Origin: Pseudomonadota bacterium
GTDB taxonomy: Bacteria > Pseudomonadota > Gammaproteobacteria > Burkholderiales > Gallionellaceae
Assembly: GCA_021781695.1 (NCBI GenBank)
Contig: JAJXWG010000016.1
Coordinates: forward strand, 7,451 to 15,556
Length of the DNA stretch: 8,106 nucleotides
Reading direction: 5' to 3'
The first letter of the stretch is position 1. Each line of letters opens with the position of its first letter. Under the pieces are notes generated by a model, which worked only from the letters and a program-made list of their open reading frames with translations, did not search any database and was not told where the DNA came from. Below, one piece after another: positions 1 to 8,004 of the stretch. The position numbers were made by a program, and so were the translations under genes.

Positions 1-444
1 GCCAACTATGACGGCACACTGTTTCTGGTAAGCCACGACAGGGCCTTTCTGGACAACGTGGTGACCCAGGTGATCGCCTTCGAAGGGGAAGGAAAGCTTG
101 TCGAATACGTGGGCGGCTATGAGGACTGGGTGAGGGTCAAGAAATTCCAGGAAACGGCTGCGCCTGCCAAATCCGCACCACCGCCCCGCCCTGCACCCGC
201 CGAGAAACCAAAAGCAGCGGACAAACTGAGTTACAAGGATGCGCGCGAGCTTGAGGAATTGCCAAAACGCATCGAGGCATTGGAACAGGAACAGATAGCC
301 GTCGCAGCACAGCTTGCCGACGGCACGCTGTTCAGAAACGATGCAAAGCGCGCAAAGCAGTTGCAGGCGCGCAACGACGATATCGAAGAAGAGATGACGT
401 CCATCATGGCGCGCTGGGAGGAGCTGGAAAAGCGAGGAAAATAG
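1..444 (+). CDS. uup: Uup-type ABC-F ATPase, C-terminal part (5' end outside window)
   Basis: The reading frame is open from the first base and ends at TAG 442-444, giving 147 residues of a protein whose start lies upstream of the window. It begins just before the H-loop of an ABC nucleotide-binding domain: LVSHDR, with the switch histidine at fragment residue 12, followed by FLDNVVTQV and the YVGGYEDW segment typical of the Uup/ABC-F family. A Pro/Ala/Lys-rich linker (about residues 54-75) leads into a charged heptad-like helical tail (about 78-147), matching the coiled-coil C-terminal domain of Uup. ABC-F proteins are soluble ATPases without membrane domains. E. coli Uup has been linked to precise transposon excision, DNA binding and ribosome function. 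The Walker motifs and first ATPase domain cannot be checked here. The linker plus coiled coil favours Uup over EttA, which lacks this tail. The 3' end overlaps the convergent glnE. Confidence 0.88.
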   Translation, partial: ANYDGTLFLVSHDRAFLDNVVTQVIAFEGEGKLVEYVGGYEDWVRVKKFQETAAPAKSAPPPRPAPAEKPKAADKLSYKDARELEELPKRIEALEQEQIAVAAQLADGTLFRNDAKRAKQLQARNDDIEEEMTSIMARWEELEKRGK

Positions 445-3115
445 CAGCGCCAAACAATTCCTCCCACAGTTTCAGGCACGCGCTTATGTCGATTTCATCG
501 GGCGCGATGCGGCATGGCGAAACATCGTTGAGCCGCATGCTGTGCTGTATCCTGCGCAGTGTGCGGTAAAGATCGCGCACCTTTTCGGCAAGCGCAACAT
601 CGATCAGACCGAGTTCCGCCGCCATTCTCAGAAGCGCCAGATTTCCCACATTCGCGACCAGTTCAGGGTGCTGATGGGCATGAACCAGAACCAGATACTG
701 CACCATGAACTCGATGTCCACCATGCCGCCGCTGTCGTGCTTGATGTCGAAAAGCGCGCTGTGATTGGGGTGCCCCTCGTGCATCTTCTGCCGCATCCTG
801 ACGATCTCTACGCGCAATTTTTCAGTCTCTCGCTGCAGCATGAGCACCTGGCGCCTGATACCCTCGAATGCATAGCCCACCTTTTTGTCGCCCGCACTGA
901 AGCGCGCACGGGTCAGTGCCTGATGCTCCCACACCCAGGCATGATTGAGCTGATAGTCTCTGAATGCCGCAACAGAGCTCACCAGAAGACCGCTCGCCCC
1001 GTTCGGACGCAGGCGCAGATCGGTTTCATATAAGCGCCCCGATGCCGTGTAGCTGCCAAGCATCGCGTTGATGCTCTGCCCCAGCCTGGCATAGTTTTCC
1101 TGCGCATCGGGATGATCGTCATCATACAGGAACACCATGTCGAGGTCGGATGCATAACCCATTTCCCGTCCGCCCAACTTGCCATAGGCGATGATCGCAA
1201 AGCGCGGCTGCTGCACATGTTTTTTGCGCGCAACAGACCAGCACAGCTTCAGCACATGTTCCAGGATCATGTCCGCCAGATCGCTCAGATGGTCGCTTAA
1301 CTTTTCCAGCGGCAAAAGTCCCTGCAGATCCATCGCAAGCAAATAGAACACCTGCTCCTGCTGGACCTGGTGCAGCACGTCGAGCTGCCTCTCCATATCC
1401 AGCCCCAAAAGCCTCGTCTCCAGATCAAGCCCGATCTCGTGCCAGGATGGCGGCTGGTAGAATTCGCGAGCATCCAAAAGCTCGTCAAACAGCGCCGGGT
1501 GCTGCGCAAGATAACTCGCAGCCCAGCTGCTTGCCGAGAGCAGCCGGGCCAGCCTTTTAAGCGCTTCGGGATATTCCGCGAGAAAGGCGAGATAGGAAAC
1601 GCGGCGCATGATCGCATCCAGCAGATCAAGGAATCTTGCGAGCGTTGCATCGGGATCATTGGACTCGGAAGACAGCGCGATGAACTGCGGGATCAGCACA
1701 TCCACCCGCTGCCTCGCAGCATCGGACAACTGCCGGGAGCGCAGCTGCATGAGACGCTCTGCGCTCAAAGCCGAAAAACCAGTTCTGGCGAGCGCCTTCG
1801 TGAGTTCTTCGAGGTTCATGCCCTCGCGCCACAACAGGCTCTGCGGGACATCCGGGGAAGCGAAAACCTGTTCGAATTGCGCGCTCACCAGTGCGCGGTG
1901 CCTGTCCAAGTCGGCCAACAGCGCCGCATAACCGGCATAACCCATCGCCTCTGCGATGATCTGCCTGTCTTCCTCGCCTTCAGGCAAGTCCTGGGTCTGC
2001 TGGTCGTCCAGGTATTGCAGACGGTGCTCCAGGTTGCGCAGGAAAATGTAGGCTGCATCAAGATCCGCCACCACTTCGGCCGACAGCAATCCATTCGCGG
2101 CCAGCTGCCTCAACACGCCCCGCGTTGGCAATATGCGCAGCCTGGCATCCCGCCCGCCGCGTATCAACTGGAAGACCTGGGCTATGAATTCGATCTCGCG
2201 TATGCCGCCCGGCCCCAGCTTAATGTTGTTGAGCCTGTCGCGACGCAGCACTTCCTGGCGAATCTGCGCATGCAGCTTGCGCATCGAATCGATCGCGCTG
2301 AAATCCAGATATTTTCTGAACACAAAGGGCTGATACAGCCCGTTCAATGCTGCAACGCAATCACAGGAAGCGGGCGCGACCACGCGCGCCTTGATCCAGG
2401 CATAGCGTTCCCACTCTCTCCCCTGGCTTACGAGGTATTCTTCCAGCCCCGCAAAACTCATCACCAGTGGGCCGCTCTCTCCATAAGGCCTCAGGCGCAT
2501 GTCAACTCGGAACACATAGCCGTCACTCGTAGCCTCGTTGACGATATTGATCAGGCGACGCGCAAGCCTCGTGAAGAATTCGTGATTGCCCAGCTTGCGC
2601 GCTCCATCCGTCTCGCCGTCTTCGGCATACAGGAAGATCAGGTCGATGTCGGACGAGACATTGAGTTCGCCTCCTCCCAGTTTTCCCATCCCGACGACCA
2701 GCATCTGCTGCGCGGCATGACTTTCCTCTCCTACCGGGTGCCCGAATTGCATTTTCAGCGTCTGCATCAGGCAGTCCAGCCCCCGCTGCAGCACGACTTC
2801 CGCCAATGCAGTCATGACCTGCATCACTTCATTCAGGTCTCCAAGTCCATTGATGTCGCGCAGTATCAGCTTTACCATCACCCGCTTGCGAAGATGGCGC
2901 ACCGCGCGAGCAAGCCGGGTTTCGTCCAGCAGGTCAGTTTCCTGCTGCAGTAGATGCGAAATTTCATCGCCATTACAAGGCGAGCTGTAATTTTCACGCA
3001 ACCAGGCGAGCAAGGCGGGATCGGCATCCAGCATGCGTCTGGCGTACCGGCTGCAGTACTGCGTCTTTAGCAGCAGATCAGGGAAGGCCGGATGCGCAAA
3101 GTTTTGGGTATTCAT
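404..3115 (-). CDS. glnE: Bifunctional glutamine synthetase adenylyltransferase / adenylyl-removing enzyme (GlnE)
   Basis: GlnE adenylylates glutamine synthetase to lower its activity and removes AMP to restore it, responding to glutamine and PII in the cytoplasm. The 903-residue protein (E. coli 946) shows both nucleotidyltransferase halves. The N-terminal adenylyl-removing domain has GMGKLGGGELNVSSDIDLIF with the metal-binding pair D156/D158. The C-terminal adenylyltransferase domain has AYGKLGGREMGYASDLDMVF with D657/D659. Each is followed by the family's helical signature, GPGGIREIEF and DSGGMVDIEF. I chose the ATG at 3115. An in-frame ATG at 3175 would add 20 residues encoded partly by a heptamer repeat, and the 903-residue form already begins a normal distance before the first conserved helix. 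Neither start has a strong Shine-Dalgarno. The last roughly 13 residues (after WEELFG) are read antisense through the uup 3' end. Divergent from yhdP; stop TGA is at 404-406 on the minus strand. Confidence 0.96.
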   Translation of the reverse strand: MNTQNFAHPAFPDLLLKTQYCSRYARRMLDADPALLAWLRENYSSPCNGDEISHLLQQETDLLDETRLARAVRHLRKRVMVKLILRDINGLGDLNEVMQVMTALAEVVLQRGLDCLMQTLKMQFGHPVGEESHAAQQMLVVGMGKLGGGELNVSSDIDLIFLYAEDGETDGARKLGNHEFFTRLARRLINIVNEATSDGYVFRVDMRLRPYGESGPLVMSFAGLEEYLVSQGREWERYAWIKARVVAPASCDCVAALNGLYQPFVFRKYLDFSAIDSMRKLHAQIRQEVLRRDRLNNIKLGPGGIREIEFIAQVFQLIRGGRDARLRILPTRGVLRQLAANGLLSAEVVADLDAAYIFLRNLEHRLQYLDDQQTQDLPEGEEDRQIIAEAMGYAGYAALLADLDRHRALVSAQFEQVFASPDVPQSLLWREGMNLEELTKALARTGFSALSAERLMQLRSRQLSDAARQRVDVLIPQFIALSSESNDPDATLARFLDLLDAIMRRVSYLAFLAEYPEALKRLARLLSASSWAASYLAQHPALFDELLDAREFYQPPSWHEIGLDLETRLLGLDMERQLDVLHQVQQEQVFYLLAMDLQGLLPLEKLSDHLSDLADMILEHVLKLCWSVARKKHVQQPRFAIIAYGKLGGREMGYASDLDMVFLYDDDHPDAQENYARLGQSINAMLGSYTASGRLYETDLRLRPNGASGLLVSSVAAFRDYQLNHAWVWEHQALTRARFSAGDKKVGYAFEGIRRQVLMLQRETEKLRVEIVRMRQKMHEGHPNHSALFDIKHDSGGMVDIEFMVQYLVLVHAHQHPELVANVGNLALLRMAAELGLIDVALAEKVRDLYRTLRRIQHSMRLNDVSPCRIAPDEIDISACLKLWEELFGAAIFLAFPAPPSAP

Positions 3116-3154
3116 AAATAGGGCTTCACGATAGAATACGCATTGTCCTACGAT

Positions 3155-3232
3155 CAGTCGCCAGTAGCTAGACATTAGTCACTAGTTAAGTCAAAACCAA
3201 ATCGCCAACCAGCGTCTAGCGTCTAGCGACTC
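3155..3232. repeat. Imperfect inverted repeat between glnE and yhdP
   Basis: Left arm 3155-3178 and right arm 3209-3232 are complementary at about 17 of 24 positions, with a 30-base loop (3179-3208). The perfect cores are AGTCGC at 3156-3161 against GCGACT at 3226-3231, and GCTAGAC at 3167-3173 against GTCTAGC at 3214-3220. It lies in the 129-bp spacer shared by the two divergent genes, so it could affect transcription of either. It is not followed by a T-run on either side, so an intrinsic terminator is unlikely. Because the heptamer units are themselves near-palindromic, the inverted repeat may be a by-product of the tandem repeat rather than a selected structure. Confidence 0.5.
3156..3231. 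repeat. Degenerate 7-bp tandem repeats in the glnE-yhdP spacer
   Basis: Two runs of 7-base units, each starting with AG, lie between the divergent genes. The first has five units at 3156-3190 (agtcgcc, agtagct, agacatt, agtcact, agttaag). The second has three at 3211-3231 (agcgtct twice, then agcgact). A1 and G2 are kept in 8 of 8 units, C6 in 6 of 8 and T7 in 6 of 8. The 20 bases between the runs do not follow the pattern, and the runs are one base out of phase with each other. It could be a decayed heptanucleotide array of the kind dispersed in some bacterial genomes, or a set of binding sites. No function can be assigned from one copy. Confidence 0.6.
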
Positions 3233-3244
3233 AATACTGAACCT

Positions 3245-6200
3245 ATGCACAAATCACTTCCAGTTCGTCTGCTCTGGCACAGCCTAAACTGGCTGACGCG
3301 CATAGCGATCGTGACAGCGATATCGGTCGCCCTGCTATGCGCAATCATCGTGGTCTCGCTGCGCTACTGGCTGCTGCCAAATATCGAACAGTTCCACGGT
3401 CAGATCGCCGCCTCGATTTCAACGGCCATGGGCAATCCGGTGAGCATAGGCAAGATCAAAGGCGATTGGGAAGGATTGCAGCCCCATCTGAATTTTACCG
3501 ATGTGCGCATCCTGGACAGCCGGGGCCAGCCTGCACTGCTTCTGCCGCACATCGATGCCAGCGTGTCCTGGCTGTCCCTGCCCACCGCCCAATTGCGGCT
3601 GTCCAGCCTTGAGATCGACCAGCCGGAATTGCTGGTCAGACGCGATGCACAGGGGCAGATCTTTGTCGGCAGCATCGCCGTCAAATCAGGCAATAACAAC
3701 CAGGATCTGTCGAACTGGGTACTGCATCAGTCGCGCATACTGGTGCGCAATGCGATCATCGTCTGGCAGGATGAACAGCGCGGCGCGCCTCCGCTGGTGC
3801 TGACCCAGGTTAACCTGCGCATCGCAAACCTTTTCAATCATCACCGCTTTTCCCTGCGCGCGATTCCGCCTCCTGCAGTGTCCGCGCCGCTGGATGTTAG
3901 GGGTGATTTTCACGGCAGGAATTTTGGCGAACCCGGGAAATGGCGCGGGCAACTGTTTGTGCAGGTCGATCGCACCGATCTTCTAGCCTGGCGCCCCTGG
4001 CTTACGCTGCCGCCCGAGCTCAGCCAAGGGCGTGGCGCGCTGAGGACCTGGCTGGGCATGAAGAAAGGAAAATTTAATCAGTTTACGGCCGACATGGCAT
4101 TGCGCGACGTAACAACCCAGCTGTCGGAGAAGCTGCCCAAGATGGATGTGCAATATCTGCGTGGGCGTGCCACCTGGAAAACGTTGGCAGACGGATGGGA
4201 AATGAGCACAAGCAAACTGTCCTTGAGCCTTAAGAATGGAATCAGGCTGCAGCCTACCGATTTTTATTTCCGCACGACCGACAAATCGAATCCATCAAAA
4301 GGAGAGCTGCGTGCCAACCTGTTGCAGCTGGAGAGCCTGACCAGCCTTGCAGGTTTCTTTCCGCTGGATGCAAAATTGCGCGATCAGCTGAACTCATACC
4401 AGCCACGCGGCAAGGTAACCGACCTCGACGTGCAATGGCAGATCGCGGATGAAAAACTGCAAAGTTACAAGATCAAAGGACAGTTCGAAAATCTCGCCAT
4501 GCAGCAGGTCGGCAAGCTGCCCGGATTCTCCGGCTTGACCGCGTCAATCGACGGCAGCGACAGCAGCGGCAATCTCTCCGTCAATGCGCGCAACTTTACC
4601 GTCGATGCGCCAGGCATCATGCGCGAGGCGCTTTCGTTCGGCACGCTGACCGGACAGGCAAGCTGGCGGCGCGAAAAGGGAGAGATGAGCATCAGCGTGG
4701 CGAACATCTCGGCGGTCAACGACGATCTGGCAGGCAATGCGTATGGCAGCTATCGCACCATGGCTGGCACGCGCGGCGTGATCGATCTGACCGTCAATCT
4801 CGCGCGCGGGGACATCAGGCGCGCTGCCCGCTATACGCCGCTCGCGGCACTACACCAGAAGGAAAGCGACTGGCTCAACAGCGCATTGCTGTCCGGCCAC
4901 ACCGAGGATTTTCACCTGCGTCTGAAAGGCAATCTGAGCGACTTTCCGCTGGACGGAAAACATGATGCCTCATTCGAGATCACCGCTCATACGGAAAATG
5001 CGTCCATGCAGTTCGCACGCGACTGGCCCAAGATTGAAAATCTGACCGGCGCTTTTCTGATACACGACAACAGGCTGGAACTGCATGCACCAACTGCCAG
5101 CATGCTGGGCGCACACATACACGACCTGTCCGTCACCCTGCCCGACATGCTGCATGCAGATATCCCGCTTCAAATCGAAGGGCGCGCAGACGCCACGAAC
5201 AGCGCATTTCTGCAATTCGTGCAGCAAAGCCCGGTGCGCGGTTACATCGATGGCTTCACCGACGACATCAAGGCCAGCGGCGATGGGCAGTTGGGACTGT
5301 CCGCACAGATTCCGCTTTCCCTGAACAAGCCGCCGACCGTAGCCGGACTGCTTAAAGTGCAGAACAGCGATATCGACCTGGGCCACGGCGCACCACTGCT
5401 GCGCAGCACGCGCGGCGAACTGTCCTTCACGCAATCGGGCATCAAGGCGGACAATGTGACAACGATCATTCTGGGCGGGCCTGCGCGCCTCAGCGTGCAA
5501 ACTGCCGAAGGCAACACTGTGCGCGCAAGCCTGCAGGGAAGAGTCAACCTCGATGCATTGCGCGAAAACGAAACGAGCCCGCTGCTCAAGCGGCTGCATG
5601 GCAATACCGCATGGGATGCAAATATTTCTGTGGTCAGGAAAGTTGCAAACCTGACACTAAACTCTACCCTGCAGGGCATCAGTTCCAGCTTGCCCGCACC
5701 GCTTGCCAAAAGCGCGGATGAAATATGGCCTTTGCATATCGACAGGAAATACATCGCATCCGGGCAATATATGATCAGCGCAAGGCTTTCGAAACTGTTC
5801 AATGCGCGCCTGATCAGCGAAGACATGAACGGCGAGAGCGTCATCAAACGAGGCTTCATCAATTTTGGCGACGCTGCGCCTCAAAGTTTGGACGAAGGGA
5901 CCGAAGGCATCTGGCTGAAAGGAAATCTGCCCGCCCTATCCCTGCAAGGCTGGGACGATCTGGGAGCCGGCAGCGGATCATCCTTGCCGATTGCCGGAGC
6001 CAGCCTTCACATAGACAAACTGTCGGGCTTCGGACTGTTTATCGATGACCTGCAAATCAATGCAACAAAACGCGGGGACAGCCTGGCAGCGCATCTGTCA
6101 GGCGGGCAGTCGAACGGTGAAGTCGTCTGGCAACCGCAAGGCTATGGCGGAAAAGGAAAACTGATTGCGCATCTGCGCAACCTTTACCTTGCCGGTGAAA

Positions 6201-7087
6201 AACCTGCGACACCCAAGGCTGAGCACGCAGCCAATCCCGTCGCGCCGCACCAGCTTCCCGCGATGGAGATCGCCATCGAGGACCTGCTTTACAAGGGCAA
6301 GGATATCGGCCACTTCGAACTGGTCGGATTTCCTGAAGGGCCGGACTGGCGGCTGCGTCGCCTTCGCATCACCAACCCGGACGGCAGCGTCACCGGAGAT
6401 GGCTACTGGCGCAACACTCAGACCCAGGTCAACTTGCTTGTGGACATATCCAATGCCGGAAAAATACTGGCGCGCTCCGGCTATCCCAATACAGTCAAGA
6501 ACGGCAGCGGCAAGCTGACCGCCAACCTGAACTGGAATGGGCAGCCAGACGACTTCAATTACGCCACACTGGATGGCACGCTCAAGCTCGACACCGGAAA
6601 AGGACAGTTCCTGAAGATGGATCCCGGCTTTGGCAAGCTGCTTGGTATACTGAGCCTGCAGGAGCTTCCCAAACGCATCGCGCTGGACTTCACCGACGTG
6701 TTCAGCTCGGGCTTCGAATTCGACAACATCAACGGCAATGCCACGATCAGGCACGGCGTGATGCAGACGGATGACCTGCACATAGACGGTTCTTCTGCAA
6801 AGGTGATAATGAAAGGATCTGTCAATCTGAACGACGAAACGCAGGACCTGCACATCGCCATTCTGCCAACCCTGGGAGCCAGCATTTCCACGCTGAGCGC
6901 ATTTGCCGCGGGCCCTGTAGTCGGGATAGGCACCTTCATCGTCAGCAAGGTGCTGGGAAACCCGCTCGATAAGTTGATGTCTTTTGAATACAATGTAAGC
7001 GGAACCTGGACCAACCCCAGCGTCGTCAAGGTTGGCGAGAAGCCGGTCAAAGTGCTGGGAACGCCAGCCAATGCTCCGAAAAAATAA
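3245..7087 (+). CDS. yhdP: YhdP-family AsmA-like envelope protein
   Basis: This is a 1280-residue protein (E. coli YhdP 1266) of the YhdP/TIGR02099 family. Members are anchored in the inner membrane and span the periplasm, and together with TamB and YdbH they support phospholipid movement to the outer membrane. One N-terminal membrane segment is visible at about residues 17-39 after a short basic start, then the family motif GDWEGLQPHL at about 73-82. The long middle is rich in alternating polar/hydrophobic beta-strand patterns expected of the DUF3971/AsmA-like groove. A Pro/Ala/Lys-rich linker lies near 985-1001. The C-terminal region is the most diagnostic: GKGQFLKMDPGFGKLLGILS from about 1118, then LDFTDVFSSGFEFDNINGNA and a hydrophobic stretch SAFAAGPVVGIGTFIVSKVL. 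The ATG at 3245 has no clear Shine-Dalgarno, but it gives the full-length family N-terminus directly before the membrane anchor. Divergent from glnE and 13 bp upstream of nit. It appears intact. Confidence 0.94.
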   Translation: MHKSLPVRLLWHSLNWLTRIAIVTAISVALLCAIIVVSLRYWLLPNIEQFHGQIAASISTAMGNPVSIGKIKGDWEGLQPHLNFTDVRILDSRGQPALLLPHIDASVSWLSLPTAQLRLSSLEIDQPELLVRRDAQGQIFVGSIAVKSGNNNQDLSNWVLHQSRILVRNAIIVWQDEQRGAPPLVLTQVNLRIANLFNHHRFSLRAIPPPAVSAPLDVRGDFHGRNFGEPGKWRGQLFVQVDRTDLLAWRPWLTLPPELSQGRGALRTWLGMKKGKFNQFTADMALRDVTTQLSEKLPKMDVQYLRGRATWKTLADGWEMSTSKLSLSLKNGIRLQPTDFYFRTTDKSNPSKGELRANLLQLESLTSLAGFFPLDAKLRDQLNSYQPRGKVTDLDVQWQIADEKLQSYKIKGQFENLAMQQVGKLPGFSGLTASIDGSDSSGNLSVNARNFTVDAPGIMREALSFGTLTGQASWRREKGEMSISVANISAVNDDLAGNAYGSYRTMAGTRGVIDLTVNLARGDIRRAARYTPLAALHQKESDWLNSALLSGHTEDFHLRLKGNLSDFPLDGKHDASFEITAHTENASMQFARDWPKIENLTGAFLIHDNRLELHAPTASMLGAHIHDLSVTLPDMLHADIPLQIEGRADATNSAFLQFVQQSPVRGYIDGFTDDIKASGDGQLGLSAQIPLSLNKPPTVAGLLKVQNSDIDLGHGAPLLRSTRGELSFTQSGIKADNVTTIILGGPARLSVQTAEGNTVRASLQGRVNLDALRENETSPLLKRLHGNTAWDANISVVRKVANLTLNSTLQGISSSLPAPLAKSADEIWPLHIDRKYIASGQYMISARLSKLFNARLISEDMNGESVIKRGFINFGDAAPQSLDEGTEGIWLKGNLPALSLQGWDDLGAGSGSSLPIAGASLHIDKLSGFGLFIDDLQINATKRGDSLAAHLSGGQSNGEVVWQPQGYGGKGKLIAHLRNLYLAGEKPATPKAEHAANPVAPHQLPAMEIAIEDLLYKGKDIGHFELVGFPEGPDWRLRRLRITNPDGSVTGDGYWRNTQTQVNLLVDISNAGKILARSGYPNTVKNGSGKLTANLNWNGQPDDFNYATLDGTLKLDTGKGQFLKMDPGFGKLLGILSLQELPKRIALDFTDVFSSGFEFDNINGNATIRHGVMQTDDLHIDGSSAKVIMKGSVNLNDETQDLHIAILPTLGASISTLSAFAAGPVVGIGTFIVSKVLGNPLDKLMSFEYNVSGTWTNPSVVKVGEKPVKVLGTPANAPKK

Positions 7088-7090
7088 CAC

Positions 7091-7094
7091 AGGA
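7091..7094 (+). promoter_or_regulatory. Ribosome binding site of nit
   Basis: AGGA lies 6 bases before the ATG at 7101, in the 13-bp gap after the yhdP stop. It decides the start: an in-frame ATG at 7032 inside yhdP would add 23 residues (MARSRSKCWERQP...) unlike any Nit N-terminus, whereas the 7101 start places the conserved FKVAAIQMAS strand at residues 10-19. Confidence 0.75.
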
Positions 7095-7100
7095 TACGTC

Positions 7101-7943
7101 ATGTCAGACACATCACAGAGCAACACCTTCAAGGTCGCCGCGATACAGATGGCTTCCGGCCCCCTCGTGTCAGGCAACCTGAAGGAAGCTGAACGCCTGA
7201 TTGCTAAGGCAGCCGAACAGGGAGCGAAACTCGTGGTACTGCCGGAATTTTTCGCGATCATGGGCATGAGCGAAGAAGACAAGCTCAAGGTGAAAGAACA
7301 GGAAGGCGAAGGCCCCATCCAGAACTTCCTGAGCCAAACCGCACGCCGGCACAAAATCTGGCTGGTGGGCGGCTCCATCCCGCTCGCAGCAAGCGTGCCG
7401 CACAAGGTGAAAAACAGCTGCCTGGTGTTTGACGACAAGGGCGCGCAGGTCGCGCGTTACGACAAGATACATCTGTTCAGTCTGGCACTGGGCAATGAAA
7501 GCTATGATGAGGCGATGACCATAGAGCCCGGCAGCAAGGTGGTGGTGGTGGACAGCCCTTTCGGCCGCATCGGCCTTGCCATCTGTTACGACCTCCGCTT
7601 CCCCGAATTATTCCGCGCCATGAAAGACGTGGACATCATCGTGCTGCCTTCCGCCTTCACCGAGACCACGGGCAAGATGCACTGGGAAGTGCTGGTCAGA
7701 GCTCGCGCGATTGAAAATCTCGCCTATGTGATCGCATCCGCCCAGGGAGGATATCATGTCAACGGACGCGAGACGCACGGCAACAGCATGATCATCGGCC
7801 CATGGGGGCGTGTGCTGGACAGGCTGCCGCGCGGCTCGGGCGTCGTGATCGCTGAAGTCAACCCGAGCTATCAGGCAAGCCTGCGCACCGGATTGCCAGC
7901 GCTCGAACATCGCGCGCTGTATAGCTGCGAAGAAAGCCAGTGA
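7101..7943 (+). CDS. Nit-type carbon-nitrogen hydrolase, probable deaminated-glutathione amidase or omega-amidase
   Basis: This 280-residue protein of the nitrilase superfamily (Nit branch) is a cytoplasmic thiol amidohydrolase. The catalytic set is complete: E49 in VVLPEFF, K122 in RYDKIHLF and C162 in GLAICYDLRFPELF. The further conserved glutamate is probably E137 in YDEAMTIEPG. HWEVLVRARAIENLAYV (from H194) and the GxxxHGNSMIIGPWG-type segment near residues 224-237 complete the family pattern. Eukaryotic Nit1 and E. coli YbeM hydrolyse deaminated glutathione, a side product of transaminases, and Nit2 acts on alpha-ketoglutaramate. Bacterial relatives with this CYDLRFPE active site are usually placed nearer Nit1, so metabolite repair is the likely role, but substrate cannot be read from the sequence. 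Translation is probably coupled to yhdP (13-bp gap, AGGA site), with tldD following after 61 bp. Confidence 0.93.
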   Translation: MSDTSQSNTFKVAAIQMASGPLVSGNLKEAERLIAKAAEQGAKLVVLPEFFAIMGMSEEDKLKVKEQEGEGPIQNFLSQTARRHKIWLVGGSIPLAASVPHKVKNSCLVFDDKGAQVARYDKIHLFSLALGNESYDEAMTIEPGSKVVVVDSPFGRIGLAICYDLRFPELFRAMKDVDIIVLPSAFTETTGKMHWEVLVRARAIENLAYVIASAQGGYHVNGRETHGNSMIIGPWGRVLDRLPRGSGVVIAEVNPSYQASLRTGLPALEHRALYSCEESQ

Positions 7944-8004
7944 TTGAACTTACAATGCACAATTGCTTCTGATGCTGTAAACCATTAACAACCGAAATTC
8001 ACAC

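Noticed and set aside
160..225. Pro/Ala-rich stretch in the uup fragment as a possible frameshift or foreign insertion
   Set aside because: A flexible linker of this composition before the coiled-coil domain is normal for Uup proteins, and the frame stays intact on both sides.
1370..2953. A 527-codon open frame on the plus strand, antisense to glnE
   Set aside because: It lies wholly inside glnE, which carries all family motifs on the other strand. The translation shows no recognisable domain, and long antisense frames are expected opposite G+C-biased coding sequence.
3133..3161. Possible glnE promoter on the minus strand (GCGACT, 17 bases, TATTCT)
   Set aside because: The -35 matches only 3 of 6 and the -10 only 4 of 6 consensus positions. 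This is too weak to annotate.
3165..3194. TTGACT on the minus strand (3194-3189) with a TAGCTA hexamer 18 bases on as a promoter
   Set aside because: The -35 is good but TAGCTA matches the -10 consensus at only 2 of 6 positions, and it is part of the heptamer repeat.
4970..5862. Overlapping minus-strand open frames of about 200 codons inside yhdP
   Set aside because: They are shadows of the yhdP reading frame with no domain, no ribosome binding site and mutual overlap.
6098..7438. A 446-codon open frame on the minus strand across the yhdP 3' end and nit 5' end
   Set aside because: Both genes beneath it are well supported by conserved motifs. The antisense product has no recognisable domain, and its span over a gene boundary is explained by codon-bias mirroring.
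7944..8004. Promoter or terminator between nit and tldD
   Set aside because: TACAAT at 7951-7956 resembles a -10 box but no acceptable -35 lies 16-18 bases upstream. TTACA/TGTAA at 7950-7979 pairs over only 5 bp with no T-run.
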